Below, one piece after another: positions 7,635 to 15,712 of a DNA stretch of 38,350 nucleotides; within the stretch, counting starts at the first letter, position 1, and every line of letters begins with the position of its first letter. Made by a program: the position numbers and the translations under genes. A model generated the notes under the pieces. That model saw only the letters and a program-made list of their open reading frames with translations, was not told the DNA's origin and made no database searches. Origin of the DNA: a virus; IMG/VR virus record IMGVR_UViG_3300008261_000072, positions 1-38,350 of that record; one strand, given 5' to 3'.

Positions 7635-10222
7635 TGGCTGAAGTCTATAATCAAAGTCAAGAGGATAATTTTGTAGATAGATCTTTAATTCCTCTTCCCG
7701 AGCCGCATCTGACTGGTATGAAGCTCCAAGGAGATATTGCCTTGGGAGACTTTCTTTTCAACACTATAGATGAGTACGGGGTAATCTGGGTAATAACAGA
7801 TATTGAAGGTTGGTGGCAACATCCAGAACCAGAAATGCCAGATATTCCTCGTGGTTTTGGTGATGGTTCTTATGACATTAAAGGTAGATACCAAGCTCGT
7901 ATTCTCACTTTAAGCGGGGTATTTCTAACCCCAGACCCAAGTTTGGTAGAAGCAGCTAGAGATCGTTTTATTGCGGCGACAGATCTGGTTTATAAAGGAG
8001 CTTGGTTAAAAACAGGTCTTTCATCTGACAACAAGCGGTCATCTTTTGTTCGTCTTAGCGGAGCCCCACAAATAGCAACAACTACAGCAAGAGGTAGAAC
8101 AGAGTTTTCAGTTGGATTAAAAGCAGCAGATCCAATCAAATATGCTTGGAATGATTCCGATCCAGACGGGTATGAAGTAATAGAAATTCCAGCAACTAAT
8201 AGAGCAACATCTGCAACTGGGGTAGAGACTGTTACGAATATAGGAAATGCAACAGTTCCTATTGAACTAGAAATAAGAGGTCCTATAACTGGACCAGCTA
8301 GAGTGTATAACAGAACATCCGACAAACTTTTATATATTGTATCTGGTCTTCGAGGAAGACTTACCTCTTCTATTGTAAATAAGCAGATGGTTTTTGACGA
8401 AGAAACTTTAGAAGATGTAGCAACAATAACTACAAGAACAGCACATGGGCTTTTAGTTGGAGATATTGTAGAAATAACTGGTTTAGGTAGTCCACTAGAT
8501 GGAGATTTTGAGATATCTTCTGTACCTACTGAAACGACTTTTACTTTTCCAGTGTTTCCTAACGTATCTACATTAGCTGCAATTGTAACTAAAAAACTGC
8601 AAAATACCGTGGCAACTATAACAACAAAAGAACCCCACGGATTCACAAGCGGTAATTCTATTTTTATTAAAGATGTAGACGCTGTTTTCGATGGAACTTA
8701 TACAATAAACGGAACTCCTACTCCTACAAGCTTTACTTATACAAAAAATAGAATTCCTCCCCGCTCTGTGTCTGGAGCTATTCTTGTTTCAAATATAGCA
8801 ACTCTTACTACAACAGAAGCTCACCAATTTATAGTGGGAGAATCTGTAGCTATAGGCAATATAAACGTAAACTACAACGGAAACTTTGAAATTACTGGAA
8901 TTCCGAGCCCAACTACGTTTAGTTACGCAGTTACCAGAACAAATAACAAGCCAATAATTAATAGAGCTATGACATCTGATGTTGTAACGGTTACTGTTGG
9001 AACTGAGCACGGGTTTGTTGTAAATGAAAATGTTGTTATAACAGGAGTTAACTCTACTTTTGATGGTATATACACTATTGCTTCAACACCAAATTCAACA
9101 ACTTTTACATATAAGATCATAAGAGAGACTCAGAATAGAGTGCTAATTAGAGCTAGATTCTCTAACGTATCTACTTTAAGCACAGAACAACCGCATGGTT
9201 TCTTCTTAGGAGAAAGTGTCGCAGTTTTTGACGTAGGAAATAGCTATGATGGAACTTATCAAATAACTCAAGTTCCAAGCAATACTACATTTGCTTATTC
9301 CAATTCTGCATCAGATGAAACCGCTTTGGCCTTGTCTGTAGGTTCAGTAATTCCTGTTAAAAGATATGTATCTGCTAAACAAGTGATAGGTGGGGTTGCA
9401 ACACTGTTTACAGCTGGAGCTCATGGCTTTTTAATCGGAGAAACTGTAACGATTACAAACCTAGGTGCACCTTTTAATGGCTCATTTACAATTCTTTCTG
9501 TCCCAAGCACAAACTCATTTACCTACGCAGTAACTTCTCCAAATATATCTTATGGCGTAGGTGGGGCAGGTATCATCAATAGAAACAGAGCTGGAACTCT
9601 AGTAACTATCACAACGGACGGTGCACATCCTTTCACTACAGGTCAATATGTAATAATTTCTGGAATGGACTCTGCAGCTGCTATTCTTAATGGGACTTAT
9701 GTAATAAATGTTACTGGGTCTAACACATTTACTTATAATACAGTTTCTTCTGGCGTAGTTGAGGCTGCAGTAACTAGCTCTACTAATGTAACTGCTATTG
9801 GAGGATTTGCTCAGACATCAAGGTCAATTTCATCTACAGCGTCTAGTGGATCTGCAAGTGTAGGTGGAAGTCTTCCTTTTACAGCTGTAAATGGAACAGC
9901 TACCGTTTCTCCAGACATACTAGCTTCAGATGGTGGGGAGATAGAGTCTGCTGGTATAGCCGTTAAAAAAGCAAATATACCTTTTACTCCAGGAATAACT
10001 GGAGCAGCGGTTGACTTTGGCCCAGATATATTAGAAGTTAACACATTAACTAGAGATGTTGCTTTGAATGGTTCTTATGATGGAGCCAGATCTAAATTAG
10101 ATGTTTTAACAGACTTCTTTTTCTTAGAGCCAGGCAATAGTGAGATAGAGTTTGAGGATCAAAAGAACTCTACAAGTACAGCTCTATTAAAAATTTTTTA
10201 TAGATCTGGATGGTTAGGATAG
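7634..10222 (+). CDS. Distal tail protein (Dit-like) with seven inserted beta-repeats
   Basis: This protein (862 residues) should form the ring joining the tail tube to the tip. Residues 1-240 look like the Dit N-terminal and early second domain (GWWQHPEPEMPDIPRGFGDG near 59, then ADPIKYAW near 165). The closing part of that domain appears only at residues 797-862 (DILEVNTLTRDVALNG, GNSEIEF, IFYRSGW). Between them lie about 550 extra residues: seven copies of the HGF/NGTY repeat (residues 260-702) and a Ser/Thr-rich linker (about 703-760). Ordinary relatives run straight from one part to the other in about 300 residues. The ATG overlaps the tape measure stop (TAATG). The first 450 bp use CGT arginine codons and the repeat region uses AGA. 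Confidence 0.7.
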   Translation: MAEVYNQSQEDNFVDRSLIPLPEPHLTGMKLQGDIALGDFLFNTIDEYGVIWVITDIEGWWQHPEPEMPDIPRGFGDGSYDIKGRYQARILTLSGVFLTPDPSLVEAARDRFIAATDLVYKGAWLKTGLSSDNKRSSFVRLSGAPQIATTTARGRTEFSVGLKAADPIKYAWNDSDPDGYEVIEIPATNRATSATGVETVTNIGNATVPIELEIRGPITGPARVYNRTSDKLLYIVSGLRGRLTSSIVNKQMVFDEETLEDVATITTRTAHGLLVGDIVEITGLGSPLDGDFEISSVPTETTFTFPVFPNVSTLAAIVTKKLQNTVATITTKEPHGFTSGNSIFIKDVDAVFDGTYTINGTPTPTSFTYTKNRIPPRSVSGAILVSNIATLTTTEAHQFIVGESVAIGNINVNYNGNFEITGIPSPTTFSYAVTRTNNKPIINRAMTSDVVTVTVGTEHGFVVNENVVITGVNSTFDGIYTIASTPNSTTFTYKIIRETQNRVLIRARFSNVSTLSTEQPHGFFLGESVAVFDVGNSYDGTYQITQVPSNTTFAYSNSASDETALALSVGSVIPVKRYVSAKQVIGGVATLFTAGAHGFLIGETVTITNLGAPFNGSFTILSVPSTNSFTYAVTSPNISYGVGGAGIINRNRAGTLVTITTDGAHPFTTGQYVIISGMDSAAAILNGTYVINVTGSNTFTYNTVSSGVVEAAVTSSTNVTAIGGFAQTSRSISSTASSGSASVGGSLPFTAVNGTATVSPDILASDGGEIESAGIAVKKANIPFTPGITGAAVDFGPDILEVNTLTRDVALNGSYDGARSKLDVLTDFFFLEPGNSEIEFEDQKNSTSTALLKIFYRSGWLG
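8411..9739 (+). repeat. Array of seven beta-repeat domains in the distal tail protein
   Basis: The repeats cover residues about 260-305, 325-370, 387-432, 449-494, 511-555, 587-632 and 654-702. Each reads V-A-T-I-T-T, two or three residues, H-G-F, G-x-x-V-x-I-x-x, F-N/D-G-x-Y/F-x-I, P-x-x-T-x-F-x-Y. Linkers of 15-30 residues separate them. The core resembles phage domains that databases often label as FCCH-like after ubiquitin-activating enzyme E1. This is a fold label and does not imply ubiquitin chemistry. Confidence 0.8.
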
Positions 10223-10235
10223 GACTAACACTAAA

Positions 10236-12278
10236 ATGACAACGACATCTACAACCCTTACAGACGTATCCTATCGGTATTTTTTAACCGATCTTGTTAG
10301 CAATCAGGTGATTGCAGAAATCCCTTTTTCAGGAGTTTCTTATGAAAGAGCTATAAGAAAAGCAGGGTCTTTTTCTGGAACTATTGCAGCTATTGAAGCT
10401 ACAAAAAATTACAATCTTTATGAAGTAACTATGCCTGGCAGAACTGGGTTATATGTACTAAGAAATGGAGTTTGCGTATGGGGAGGGATGATTTGGTCTC
10501 GTTCATATAGCGAAAGCTCTAAACAACTTTCAGTAGATGCTTCTGAATTTACAAGCTATCTTTATCATAGAAATATCTGGCAAACTCTAATATATGGATC
10601 AGAGTTTATAGGTATTAGTTCTTTTTCTATAGCAAGCGGTGTTGCAACAGTTGTAACAGAAGAACCTCACGGTTTTCAAATAAACGACTTTGTAAAAATA
10701 ACTTTTACAAATCCTACTGTTAATGGTACTCATAAAGTAACTTCTGTAAGCTCTTCAAATCAATTCTCTTTTATAGTTTCTGCGGGAAATGTGGTAAGTA
10801 CTCCCATTACAAGTGGAGCTGTTAGAAAATTAGTAGATACTTATGATTTTGTAAGAGACTTAGTTGCCAGATTAAACAACGATTTAGGCGGAGTAAATTT
10901 TGCTAATGAAGTCATCGAACCTGGAGAGACTTTAGAACATTCCGTTATATCTTTGGAAAGAGAAAACGGAGAAGTTACAATAAAAACTCTAGAGGAACAC
11001 AGTCTTGTTCCGGGACAAGAATTTGAACTAATAGAAGTAAACCCAAACATAAACGGACTGCATACAGTAAAAGAAACTCCTGACTCTAAAACAGTTATAT
11101 TTGAATTATTTGGATCTAATATACCTCTTACAGCAGCTTCTGGAATAAGAACTTTATATGTTACTCAAAGATCTTTAACTAACAATGTTGCAACAATAAC
11201 AACTCATCTACCTCATGGTGGCCAAGTTGGTCAAAAAGTTTTTTTAAGCGGCATAGATTCTTTCTTTAGTGAAAGATTAGACATTCTTTTTGACGGAGAA
11301 GTAACTATAAAAACAGTTCCAACTCCTACAACATTTACATATGATAAAGCTAGCGTTTTAGATTATCCAATAGCTACAGTGTCTGGAGGCACAGCTACTC
11401 TTGGAAGTAGAATTAATTATGGAACTTATGGGCCATATACTGCCAATTCAGATATAGATATACAAGTAGGAACTAATAAGACAAGTGGCTTATATCAAGA
11501 CACTCAAATTATAAGAGGGTTTGAGCTTAAAACTTTTGGAGAAGTTTTAGAAGATTACTCTAATAATCTTAATGGATTTGAGTATAGAATTGATTGCGAT
11601 TATGACTTCAGCACAGCTTCTTTTACTAGAACATTTACTTTGCTTAATATAGAAAATCCTAATGAAATATCGGAAAGTGTTAGCTATACAGATGAAGAAA
11701 GACTAGGCTATAACGAAGTAGTTTTTGAGTATCCAGGAAGCATATCTACATTTACTATAGAAGAAAGTGCTGAAGACGCTGCTACTAGGTTTTTTGTAGA
11801 AGGAAACATCTCAGATCTTTCTGATGCAGCTAGCCAGCCTTATGCTGTTGCAGCTGATGAAACTCTTTTAAACAATCAAGAGGGAAGAAGCTGGCCTCTT
11901 CTGGATCAGGTGGAAGTCATACAAAATACTGGAGATGAAGATACTTTGTATTCTTACGCTCAAGAATATCTTTATGAATCAAAACCTCCTATCGGAGATA
12001 TAAAAATAACAGTAAATGGGTCCCTTACACCTATAGTAGGAAGCTATTTGCCAGGAGATTGGTGCTCTTTAATTATTGATGATCCATTTATGCTTGCAAG
12101 ATTAGCTGACGATCAAGAACCAAGAGATGACATTTTAGTAAGAAAAATACAATCTTACAAAGTTTCAGTACCAGATACGCCAGCTTTTCCAGAAACAGTG
12201 GACATCGATCTAATCACTGACTGGAAAGTTGACCAAGCTGGTAGAGCAGCAGGACTTCAACCTTCAGGAGGTAACTAA
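10236..12278 (+). CDS. Gp37-like minor tail / baseplate protein with three inserted repeats
   Basis: This protein (680 residues) resembles the siphovirus ReqiPepy6 Gp37-like family, placed at the tail tip next to Dit. The family-like N-terminus (RYFLTDLVSNQVIAEIPFSG, then GRTGLYVLRNGVCVWGGMIW near 68-87) and the C-terminal two fifths (QIIRGFELKTFGEVLEDYS near 424, PGDWCSLIIDDPF near 605, DIDLITDWKVD near 655) are intact. Repeats of the HGF type are inserted at residues about 135-181, 246-291 and 317-370, the last two more diverged. Relatives without these are nearer 400-500 residues. Arginine is mostly AGA. The start follows the Dit stop by 13 bp; the stop overlaps the next gene by 1 bp (TAATG). 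Confidence 0.65.
   Translation: MTTTSTTLTDVSYRYFLTDLVSNQVIAEIPFSGVSYERAIRKAGSFSGTIAAIEATKNYNLYEVTMPGRTGLYVLRNGVCVWGGMIWSRSYSESSKQLSVDASEFTSYLYHRNIWQTLIYGSEFIGISSFSIASGVATVVTEEPHGFQINDFVKITFTNPTVNGTHKVTSVSSSNQFSFIVSAGNVVSTPITSGAVRKLVDTYDFVRDLVARLNNDLGGVNFANEVIEPGETLEHSVISLERENGEVTIKTLEEHSLVPGQEFELIEVNPNINGLHTVKETPDSKTVIFELFGSNIPLTAASGIRTLYVTQRSLTNNVATITTHLPHGGQVGQKVFLSGIDSFFSERLDILFDGEVTIKTVPTPTTFTYDKASVLDYPIATVSGGTATLGSRINYGTYGPYTANSDIDIQVGTNKTSGLYQDTQIIRGFELKTFGEVLEDYSNNLNGFEYRIDCDYDFSTASFTRTFTLLNIENPNEISESVSYTDEERLGYNEVVFEYPGSISTFTIEESAEDAATRFFVEGNISDLSDAASQPYAVAADETLLNNQEGRSWPLLDQVEVIQNTGDEDTLYSYAQEYLYESKPPIGDIKITVNGSLTPIVGSYLPGDWCSLIIDDPFMLARLADDQEPRDDILVRKIQSYKVSVPDTPAFPETVDIDLITDWKVDQAGRAAGLQPSGGN
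10638..11345 (+). repeat. Three beta-repeat domains in the Gp37-like protein
   Basis: Copies lie at about 10638-10778 (VATVVTEEPHGF), 10971-11108 (a diverged copy with EVTIKTLEEHSL) and 11184-11345 (VATITTHLPHGG, with a short insertion before FDGEVTI). They separate two family-like halves of the host protein. Confidence 0.7.
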
Positions 12279-13960
12279 TGGCTACTCGTCGTAGGTCTGC
12301 AAGAAAAACTATAACTGGAAATCTTACTGATGTTCAAAGACGTCTTAGATTTTTAGAAACTAGACCATCTCCTTCTCGTTTAGCTTCTAAGGCAGTAGAC
12401 ACTCAAAACATAAAACCTTATGCCATTGCTACAGATTTAATTGCAACCTCTCAAATTACAACTAGAACTATTAACGACTCGGCTGTAACTACAGAAAAAA
12501 TAAATAATACTAGTGTTACTAATGAAAAATTAGCAGATAACTCTGTAAATGGGGCAAAAATAGCTGCAAACGCTGTTGCAACAGAAGAAATAGCAAATAA
12601 CGCTGTAACTACTCCTAAAATTGCTGACGGAAATGTAACTGATGCAAAAATAGCAAGCGTTTCTGCTGGAAAAGTTTCTGGAGTTCTCTCCACAAGCAAC
12701 ATTCCTTCTTTACCAGCTAGTCAAATAACATCTGGAACCTTGGATCTTGCAAGAATTCCTTCTCTTCCAGCTAGCCAAACCACAAGTGGAACGTTTGATC
12801 TTGGAAGAATTCCTTCTCTACCAGCCAGCCAAACTACTTCTGGAGTTTTTGATGTAGCAAGAATACCTTCTATAACAGCTGACAGAGTTCCATCACTTGA
12901 CGCATCAAAAATAACTACAGGAACTTTTAGCATAGATAGAATTCCTACAATTACAGAAACAAAACTAGGGACTGGTGCAGTTACAGAAACAAAACTAGGA
13001 TCGAACGCTGTAACAAGTGGAAAAATATTTCCTGGCGCTGTTGGATTTACTCAGCTAGCTGCTAATGGCATATTTAATCAAAATATTAGAGCTGGTGCAG
13101 TTTACGGTAGAGTTATAAGTAGAATAGGTGTCTCTGGAACTCTAAGTGTATTAAATGCCTCCATCGATTCAGGTGATATGGCAGCTGACTCTATTGGTTC
13201 TTTAGAATTACAAGACAATGCAGTTCAATCTGGAAATATACAAAACGGAGCTGTAATTGAGTCAAAAATAGGAACTGGTGCTTGTACTAATACAAAAATT
13301 GGTGCTGGCGCTATTACTGTTGGAAAAATTTCTTCAGGAACTCCGATATTAACTACAGCTGGTGGAACAAGTCCTATACAAGTATCTTTAGAAACAGCTA
13401 CAAACGGCACTAGAGCTGTTGTTTCAGTAAACGTTGGTACTGGATCTAATCAAGTAGCGGCTGGAAACCATACTCATTCAGGTGGAACTACAGTAGCTTC
13501 CCACACTCACCCCCTTCCAGGAACTTCCTATGTAATAGGACCTAGCGGACAACACAACGGGCACTCTACACCTGCAACAAACACTGGTTCTCACCAGCAC
13601 GGTCTTACTCTTACTGGAAATACTCTTTCTAATACTTCTACAATGAAAGCTAAGAAAGAAATTCAAGATCACGATTTTGACCCTAAAAAACTTTTAACTC
13701 TTAAGCTTAAAAAATATAAATACAAAAAAGAATATAGAACTCTTCAAGATAATTTAAATCGTGAGTGGATGTATGGATATATTGCAGAGGAAGTTCAAGA
13801 AGCTGGAATTGAAGAAATTCTTGGATATGATGAAAACGGTGATGTAGCTTCCCTGCAATATGGAACTCTTGTAACACTAGCTATTGAACTTCTCAAAATC
13901 CAGCAAAATGAGATAGACTCTCTTAAAGAAGAGATTCAGAGACTGAAGGAAAAGATATGA
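12278..13960 (+). CDS. Tail fibre with C-terminal S74 intramolecular chaperone
   Basis: This 560-residue fibre has a short basic N-terminus (ATRRRSARKTITG), then a shaft of short repeats with x-NAVTTxKIA-type units (about 40-140), an 18-residue tandem repeat region (about 142-225), a His-rich patch (HTHSGG, ASHTHPLPG, near 400-440) and a C-terminal peptidase S74 domain (about 454-560). S74 domains help fibres trimerise and then cut themselves off. The expected start motif S-x-x-x-x-K-x-x-I is present as STMKAKKEI with Ser454, and the EWMYGYIAEEVQEAG and final coiled-coil parts (ELLKIQQNEIDSLKEEI) follow. After cleavage the mature fibre would end near residue 453. It probably contacts the host. 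Overlaps at both ends (TAATG, ATGA) place it in the tail operon. Confidence 0.8.
   Translation: MATRRRSARKTITGNLTDVQRRLRFLETRPSPSRLASKAVDTQNIKPYAIATDLIATSQITTRTINDSAVTTEKINNTSVTNEKLADNSVNGAKIAANAVATEEIANNAVTTPKIADGNVTDAKIASVSAGKVSGVLSTSNIPSLPASQITSGTLDLARIPSLPASQTTSGTFDLGRIPSLPASQTTSGVFDVARIPSITADRVPSLDASKITTGTFSIDRIPTITETKLGTGAVTETKLGSNAVTSGKIFPGAVGFTQLAANGIFNQNIRAGAVYGRVISRIGVSGTLSVLNASIDSGDMAADSIGSLELQDNAVQSGNIQNGAVIESKIGTGACTNTKIGAGAITVGKISSGTPILTTAGGTSPIQVSLETATNGTRAVVSVNVGTGSNQVAAGNHTHSGGTTVASHTHPLPGTSYVIGPSGQHNGHSTPATNTGSHQHGLTLTGNTLSNTSTMKAKKEIQDHDFDPKKLLTLKLKKYKYKKEYRTLQDNLNREWMYGYIAEEVQEAGIEEILGYDENGDVASLQYGTLVTLAIELLKIQQNEIDSLKEEIQRLKEKI
12701..12862 (+). repeat. 54-bp tandem repeats in fibre shaft
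   Basis: Three consecutive 54-bp units at 12701, 12755 and 12809 encode 18-residue repeats of the form IPSLPASQTTSGTFDLGR. A degenerate fourth unit follows to about 12950. Copy number of such repeats can change by slippage and alter fibre length. Confidence 0.8.
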
Positions 13961-14391
13961 TATCTTATCAAGCAAATTATGAAGTAGGCAATAAACCCTA
14001 CATTTGCAAAGTATTTACTGCATCTAATGGAGAAGAAGTTCATACCGCTCTTCATTTTGCAAATGAAGACGAAAGAAAAGAGTTTTCAGCAGAGCTAATA
14101 TATGAGCATCTTAGTAATGTTATTCAATACATAAGAGATGAAGCTAGTAAATTGGAAATGATTGCTATAGATGAACCAGTTGGGTCCAACCCTTGGGCAA
14201 TTAAAGGGTGGGAAAAGCTAGAATGGGCAAATGCAGAAGCTCATTTATGGTGGAACGATATCTATTACAGACCAGAAAGCCCAGTAAATAACCAACCAGT
14301 CGGTTACAGTATAGACACTGACCATACTCATGATGGAACCGAAGACCACGGGCACGATCCAGAGACAGGAGAGCCAATACCTAATGCATGA
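13957..14391 (+). CDS. Conserved-looking phage protein with His/Asp-rich tail
   Basis: I do not recognise this 144-residue protein. It has a mixed N-terminal part (YICKVFTASNGEEVHTALHF), a helix (ELIYEHLSNVIQYIRDEA) and a Trp-rich segment (NPWAIKGWEKLEWANAEAHL near 90). The end is crowded with His, Asp and Glu (DTDHTHDGTEDHGHDPE), which could bind divalent metal. The ATG overlaps the fibre stop by 4 bp (ATGA), so it is translated with the fibre and may be a small virion part or fibre assembly factor. No signal peptide or membrane segment is seen. Confidence 0.7.
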   Translation: MISYQANYEVGNKPYICKVFTASNGEEVHTALHFANEDERKEFSAELIYEHLSNVIQYIRDEASKLEMIAIDEPVGSNPWAIKGWEKLEWANAEAHLWWNDIYYRPESPVNNQPVGYSIDTDHTHDGTEDHGHDPETGEPIPNA

Positions 14392-14854
14392 GGTAAAAGA
14401 TGGTTCTAGAACTCTTCAGTTCAATGGACGCCTTCTTGGAGAGTCTTCTTCTTGGCGTAGAGGATCTACTCGTTGGATTGAATTTAAGCTATACAAAACA
14501 GAAAATGGTTCTTATATCCTTTCAAGAGTGGGTGTGTCAATAGTCTTTCACACTCCTACATGTCCTCTTGTAAAAAGGTATGGACTTAAAGAAGGTGACT
14601 CGGAAAATCTATCTGTAGATGCTATTCCCTGCGAAGAATGTAGTCCATCATACGATTTGCCTATAATTTTCCCAGAAACAGATAGAAACTGGGCCCAAGT
14701 AAGTGATGACCCAGACGCGGTACTTGATGCCCTTTACAAGTACGATTCTGGTGGTGCAAGATATCTTACTAACGTTGCTCAAAGACTTCTAGAGAAAGCT
14801 TCTGTAAACGACCAAAGGATAGAACTATTGTATAGAGTAGAAGTTATACCTTAA
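14384..14854 (+). CDS. Conserved actinophage protein with possible zinc site
   Basis: I chose the ATG at 14384, which overlaps the upstream gene by 8 bp, over the ATG at 14330. The earlier start would give a 62-bp overlap and an 18-residue leader unlike the rest. The product (156 residues) begins HEVKDGSRTLQFNGRLLGES and has SRVGVSIVFHTPTCPLV (about 47-63), an IPCEEC pair at 81-86 and a YKYDSGGARYLTNVAQRLLE helix near 115-135. His56, Cys60, Cys83 and Cys86 could hold a zinc ion. I recall similar proteins of unknown function in Streptomyces phages. The position between structural and replication genes gives no clear role. Confidence 0.75.
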   Translation: MHEVKDGSRTLQFNGRLLGESSSWRRGSTRWIEFKLYKTENGSYILSRVGVSIVFHTPTCPLVKRYGLKEGDSENLSVDAIPCEECSPSYDLPIIFPETDRNWAQVSDDPDAVLDALYKYDSGGARYLTNVAQRLLEKASVNDQRIELLYRVEVIP

Positions 14855-14883
14855 AAAATATTTACAAAGAGACGGAGGATAAA

Positions 14884-15522
14884 TTGAAAGACGAAAAGTT
14901 TGAACCTTTAGTTGTACCTGAAAAAACTATTGCTTTTTTCCCGATAGCTCCGCAAGAAGGTTTAGATTCTTTTGATTTAAAAAACATAGGCTTATTTTTA
15001 AGACCTTTAAATACAGATCATAAAAGAGATTGGTTTACTCCTAATTTTTACAAATGCCTTCCTTTAGCTATAGGAAATATGCAGGGTTTTGTTTTCAGCC
15101 TTCCTTATGGTTTTGATGTTTTATGGAATGGTGGAGGTATGAATGAAGATCTGCAAATAAAATGTAATGAAGATGTTATTCCTTTTATGGGTACAAATTT
15201 TATACATCCTAATTCAGAATTTGGAAGTGGCATAATAACCATTCATTTTCCTTTAACTTTAAAAACACCTCCTGGAGTTAATTTAATGACAATCGCTCCA
15301 CCCAACTATCCTCTTCCAGGTTTAAGCCCTCTTACTGGAGTAGTAGAAGCTGATAATTTAAGATTTACTTTTACTCTTAATATAAAAGTTGATATACCTA
15401 ACGTTCCTATACATGTTTTACCAAATACGCCTCTTGTAGGGTTAATACCTATTCCTCGATATTTTTGCGACCAATTTGAGCTCAAAAACGCTTATGATAT
15501 TTTTACTGAAGAAGAGGTTTAA
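14884..15522 (+). CDS. DUF6065 family protein
   Basis: This protein (212 residues, TTG start) is preceded by GACGGAGGAT, an unusually good ribosome-binding site that fixes the start. It matches the recalled pattern of the DUF6065 phage family: YKCLPLAIGNMQGFVF (about 57-72), FDVLWNGG (78-85), ITIHFPLTLKTPPGVNLM, PPNYPLPGLSPLTGVVEAD (about 139-157) and FTLNIKVD. The function is unknown; no catalytic site stands out. The frame stays open for 49 more codons after the TAA, and those codons look like protein, so the gene may be truncated by one base change or read through. It stands alone between the structural and replication blocks. Confidence 0.75.
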   Translation: MKDEKFEPLVVPEKTIAFFPIAPQEGLDSFDLKNIGLFLRPLNTDHKRDWFTPNFYKCLPLAIGNMQGFVFSLPYGFDVLWNGGGMNEDLQIKCNEDVIPFMGTNFIHPNSEFGSGIITIHFPLTLKTPPGVNLMTIAPPNYPLPGLSPLTGVVEADNLRFTFTLNIKVDIPNVPIHVLPNTPLVGLIPIPRYFCDQFELKNAYDIFTEEEV

Positions 15523-15672
15523 GAAGAAAAGACAGTAGTAGAAGAACATGGGCTGCAGCGAGAAAAAAATAATGGTGATTATAAGATAAAAGATGGATTG
15601 TATTATAAAGGAGAGGATTTTAGAGGAAATAAATTTAAAGACCACCAGCTTCCAAAAAAGCAAAAAAAGTGA
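15523..15672 (+). pseudogene. In-frame continuation of the DUF6065 gene after its stop
   Basis: Directly after TAA (15520-15522) the same frame runs 49 codons to TGA at 15670-15672, encoding a charged sequence with GDYKIKDGLYYKGEDFRGNK and a lysine-rich end. It has no ATG or GTG and no ribosome-binding site in a useful place. It therefore looks like the natural C-terminal tail of the DUF6065 protein, cut off by a stop or reached by readthrough. The rest of the gap to 15713 holds only a purine-rich leader with AAAGGAACGAG before the polymerase start. Confidence 0.45.
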
Positions 15673-15712
15673 TAGGTTTATGTAAATAATAAAAGGAACG
15701 AGTGACATATAA

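Noticed and set aside
7990-8646. A 218-codon open frame on the minus strand opposite the distal tail gene.
   Set aside because: It is antisense to the repeat array, has no ribosome-binding site or recognisable domain, and arises from the composition of the Thr/Val-rich repeats.
8411-9739. A ubiquitin-related function suggested by the FCCH-like label of the repeat.
   Set aside because: Only the small beta-fold is similar; no adenylation domain, catalytic cysteine region or ubiquitin-like gene is present.
14330-14383. An earlier ATG for the gene starting at 14384.
   Set aside because: It lies deep within the preceding gene and adds 18 residues that do not resemble the family start; the 8-bp overlap start fits the operon.
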